Positions 54,544 through 64,000 of a stretch of 64,000 nucleotides of DNA are shown here, one piece after another; positions within the stretch are counted from its first letter, which is position 1; each line of letters begins with the position of its first letter. The position numbers and the translations under genes were made by a program. The notes beneath the pieces are model-generated. The model saw nothing but the letters and a program-made list of their open reading frames with translations, ran no database searches and was not told the origin of the DNA. This stretch comes from Cercis canadensis (Eukaryota > Streptophyta > Magnoliopsida > Fabales > Fabaceae). The DNA is taken from the NCBI GenBank assembly GCA_003255065.1, contig QAOA01002417.1, positions 1,312,122 through 1,376,121 on the forward strand, read 5' to 3'.

Positions 54544-55016
54544 CATAAATTTTACTAAGTCTCACTAAATTAAAAAAAATGTAACATAAAGAAATAGTAA
54601 TTTAACGTTGACTTTTTAAGTACAATTATATTTGTTGTTAGAGATATTTGTTTTAGGACAAACATAAAAGTAGGAAATTGTTGCCGTCTTGTCTTATCCT
54701 TTTACTCACTTCTTTTTCTTTCTCTTTTTGCACTTTCTAAAAAGGGGCTTGCTTTATTTCTCTTCTACTATATATGCTACTATGCATGAATATTGTTTCT
54801 CTGCATGGTTTTTTTTTTTAATGAATTTCGGTTCAAACCTGCAAAAAAGGGAAAAAATTGCTTTGAAAAATATAATAACTCAGCAAATAAAATTCATGGC
54901 TCTCATCTTGGCTGCTTCCTATAAAAGGTTTCCCTGGGTTTCTTCATTTAGGCATAATCTCAAACAGATAAAAGCATGCCATACACAAACCACAACTAGC
55001 AGTTTCATTGCAGAAG

Positions 55017-55121
55017 TGTGAGGAGACCCATTTGTACTCTTCAATCCCATACGTTTTAAATCCCTCCGTTTTAGAAGAAAAAAAGTATGTGAGGAGACCC
55101 ATTTGCACCCTTCAATCCCAT
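55017..55121 (+). repeat. 34-bp direct repeat upstream of the complete GLR gene
   Basis: TGTGAGGAGACCCATTTG followed by YACYCTTCAATCCCAT occurs at 55017-55050 and 55088-55121, with two differences. Both copies lie 130-235 bp before the coding start, in the leader or promoter. Confidence 0.85.
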
Positions 55122-55251
55122 CTTTTCAAATAGATGAGCTATTAAGTACATAGAGTAACATGAATATTTTCCCCTTATTAGTTCTGTTTTCTTTGTGTTA
55201 ACATGACATGTAACTAGGTTGTTTTATACTGTGTTTGCAGTTGTATTCAGC

Positions 55252-58897
<3,646 letters not shown>

Positions 58898-61402
58898 CAA
58901 ATGAAGCCCATGGCTGACTAGCTCCTCTTGTTCTAGGGAGCACTTACATTACATATAGCTTAATAAAATAAGATTTCAAATATCATAGGCGCACAATGTA
59001 TTAATACTAATGTATACAGCCGTATAATATAACACATAGTATAGTTGATTGAAGGAACCCACAGCGACAGAGAGAGGCAGTGGAAGTTATGGTCAGAATG
59101 TCATGTCGGAGAAAATAATTTCAACCTATGAACTGAAATATGGTCGTACAAGGAGGATCTGAATAGTACCATATATTTATAACTAAAGTTCCAGGCTGAG
59201 TTCGGAATGGTTTAGGAATAGGATACCTTCTTCTCCTCGTGTAAGGATTCGGAGGAGGAGTAAACATCTAATTAATAACAACTGACAAGAACCATGCCGC
59301 GCTGTATTATTGGGAAAAATACAAACAACTCTCTTCAACTTTAGATATTTTATAAATAGACCCCTTATTTTTTAACTTATCTTCAACAATTAATATAAAA
59401 ATAATATTTATTTATAATTGTTCATATAACATAACTCAAAGCGTAGTCTTTTGTAACTAAATAAGTACCTTTTGACTTTGTTAGTTAGGGTCCCCCACTC
59501 ACCCACAACTCTCAACAAGGACACAATCAGTGGTGTCTACTCGCTTTCTTATAAGGAAGGTAGATGTGGAAATCTACAAGACAACAAGGACCTCTTGCGT
59601 AAAAGGAAAGAAAAAAATGTGGGAAAGAATCTCTCAAGAAAAGCCATTATTTGCCTCTTTTTGTTGAGGGTAATTGTTAAATTACCCAAGTGTATTGCTA
59701 TTACACCAGGTATTGGTGGGAGTGGGACTCATATATTAAAATTGGTATCATTGCAAAAATTTAAAAAAATTAAGTTATATAATATGAGTTAAATTTCAAA
59801 AGAGTTGATAAAATTTAAGATTAATTATATCAAAAAAATTATTATTCATAATTATTATTAATTCAGCACTTTTTTTGTATTATTCTATTTATATATCTAA
59901 TAAAAAATTAATTATTCTAACTTACTTTATTTTTTTATATTTTCACAATAACATTAATTTTAAAATAAAAATTCCACTAATACTCCTTAAAATGAAAAGT
60001 GATGTACCGTGGCTCCCATTTTAAAGGAGAGTAAGCATAATACACAACTTTGCTGAGATAAGAATTTTGCTCTTCCTGAAATTACAGATTTTTTTAATTT
60101 AAAAAATTATATAAGATTTTTCTTATTTTGAATTTTAAAAATAAAAATAGATTTCGGGTAGTCTTAAGGTGATTTGACTAAGATGATTTGACTAAGCTTT
60201 TGTTATTATCTTCTGAAATTTCGCACAAATTACAAAGAGATAAAGACTAATGCTTAACCACTGTGCCACTGTTTTACTGGAGCTAGCCCCTGGATTACAT
60301 CTACGATCTACATCGATGTGGGTCCATTTGCTTTTTATCATGAGGGAAAATGTGGTCGAATACCCCATTCACATTTTCCCTCTCATTTTCTTCTGGGTTC
60401 CTTGGAATAATGTTCCCTCGGGTGAAACTGAATACAGCCACTTCTCTCTCATGGCCAATAGAAAGAAGAAGACAGCCATTTCTAGAAATTCCACGTCAGT
60501 AACACCATTCTCTTGGCAACCAATGGTTTCTCTACTGTTATTGTCTGTTTCATATCCTGAGCCCAGAGGGTTCACCTTTCTGGTGCATACTGACAAATAT
60601 CTTAAATTGAATGAAGATATTCTCCCACACGAGGCTGCTTTACAATCCCACCACTTTGGATGCCAAGTTGAACTTTTGGCCATGTAAAAAGAGAAGAGGA
60701 AATAATATCTGAAGGTGGGTAGCATTTATGCATAACATCCAGAACATTAAAAATCGCTGCTTCGTTATGGTTCCTCCTCAAGTTTCTTTCTTTTTCTTCG
60801 GTGCCCAGGTTTCCCATAATGTTTATGGTCTTTCTCTGCTACTGCTTTGCTTCTATCTTCCACAGGAACTAACGGTGGCTTGCTTAAGTTGATCTTTTAA
60901 TACTCAAATTGAACCTAACTTCAGGTTTTCTGTCCCATTTTGCTGCTATAGATTGTAGCTGCTATTTTGTATTTTTGTGGGTATGTCCTTTTTTAACTGC
61001 TACTGCATTAGTCTTTTTAATAAAGCCGTGTTCTTAACATGTTTTTATTTTCCCTTGATTTAACACCTTGTGAAATCTGCTACTTTTTGCTTTAATGGCC
61101 GGTGCTTTAGTGCTTTATTCTTTCCCATTTTGGGTCTACGTCAGTACCTGTATGCTTGTGCTTTTTGGCTTTCATGGCCTGTAATTTACAATTGCATCTG
61201 GAAACATAGTGAAAGCTAGGGCTAAGGGGGAAGTGGAAACTCAACCTTGCTGTTATGTTCCAACAAAGGTCATGATTAGGAGCTTCAGTTTATGTTACAA
61301 GAATTCACCGTTCCTGGGATAGAAGTGTTTAATTTTTAGACTGTATGAAATAATTCTTTTGCAGGGTAATAATTACTGGATTTTCTTTAGGGAACTTCAA
61401 AT
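58898..61402. other. Spacer between the two GLR genes
   Basis: The 3' flank of the complete GLR is followed by AT-rich sequence (59330-60130). From about 60240, mixed-composition sequence probably includes leader exons of the next GLR; a likely last leader acceptor, ttctttag, ends at 61391. Frames at 59472-59792 and 60250-60725 have no known motif. Confidence 0.55.

Positions 61403-64000
<2,598 letters not shown>

Larger units (their letters stand above)
51490..55016. other. Spacer between the GLR pseudogene and the complete GLR gene
   Basis: Long AT-rich spacer. It contains a 43-bp duplication around a single N (52948), a TIR element at 54292-54543, and the GLR promoter side from about 54700, with a TATATATG-like box near 54770. 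Small frames here show no protein-like features. Confidence 0.6.

Noticed and set aside
60250-60725. Overlapping frames of 145 and 118 aa before the second GLR
   Set aside because: Both strands are open over the same stretch and neither has a recognisable motif; probably leader or spacer sequence.

Overview
The window is nuclear DNA of a flowering plant, almost certainly a eudicot. The coding regions are GT-AG spliced, separated by AT-rich, homopolymer-rich spacers, and belong to plant families: a TRM/LONGIFOLIA-like DUF4378 protein, P-class PPR, GLR clade 3 channel, AVT3-type vacuolar amino-acid transporter and a plant PP2C. I cannot name the species. All exon models were derived by hand from splice sites, frame and family knowledge, without transcripts.

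Layout. 1-4239: spacer with a short tandem repeat and a GC-richer patch holding two E2F-type sites. 4240-9183 (+): TRM-like protein of 897 aa. 9184-11400: spacer with a probable LTR remnant. 11784-14351 (+): PIG-H, a subunit of the first enzyme of GPI-anchor synthesis. 15797-25254 (-): complete MLH3 (25 coding exons, 1201 aa), convergent with PIG-H. 27980-29110 (+): conserved alanine-rich nuclear-type protein of unknown function. 31852-35656 (-): SR-protein kinase (SRPK). 37688-38956 (-): AVT3-like transporter, with a decayed second copy of its 3' end just downstream. 39555-42213: three terminal-inverted-repeat elements, one with a perfect 9-bp target duplication (Mutator-like). 42792-44738 (-): intronless organellar PPR protein. 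45696-48331 (-): PP2C phosphatase. 49936-64000 (+): a glutamate receptor-like cluster, made of one truncated pseudogene, one complete gene (919 aa) and one gene cut by the window end.

The genes do not form one pathway. Gene order is informative instead: from memory, PIG-H, MLH3, the unknown gene and SRPK correspond to adjacent Arabidopsis loci around At4g35500-At4g35530, and PP2C beside a GLR recalls At3g51470/At3g51480. I found no undescribed defence or mobile system. The most useful second-look items are the PIG-H upstream ORF that stops 2 nt before the main start, a 16-nt MLH3 microexon, an 84-bp near-perfect palindrome in the TRM leader intron, a Tyr-Ile substitution in the channel gate motif of the complete GLR, the AVT tail relic, and four single-N joins. 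Two of those joins sit between near-identical copies of sequence and look like unmerged assembly overlaps.
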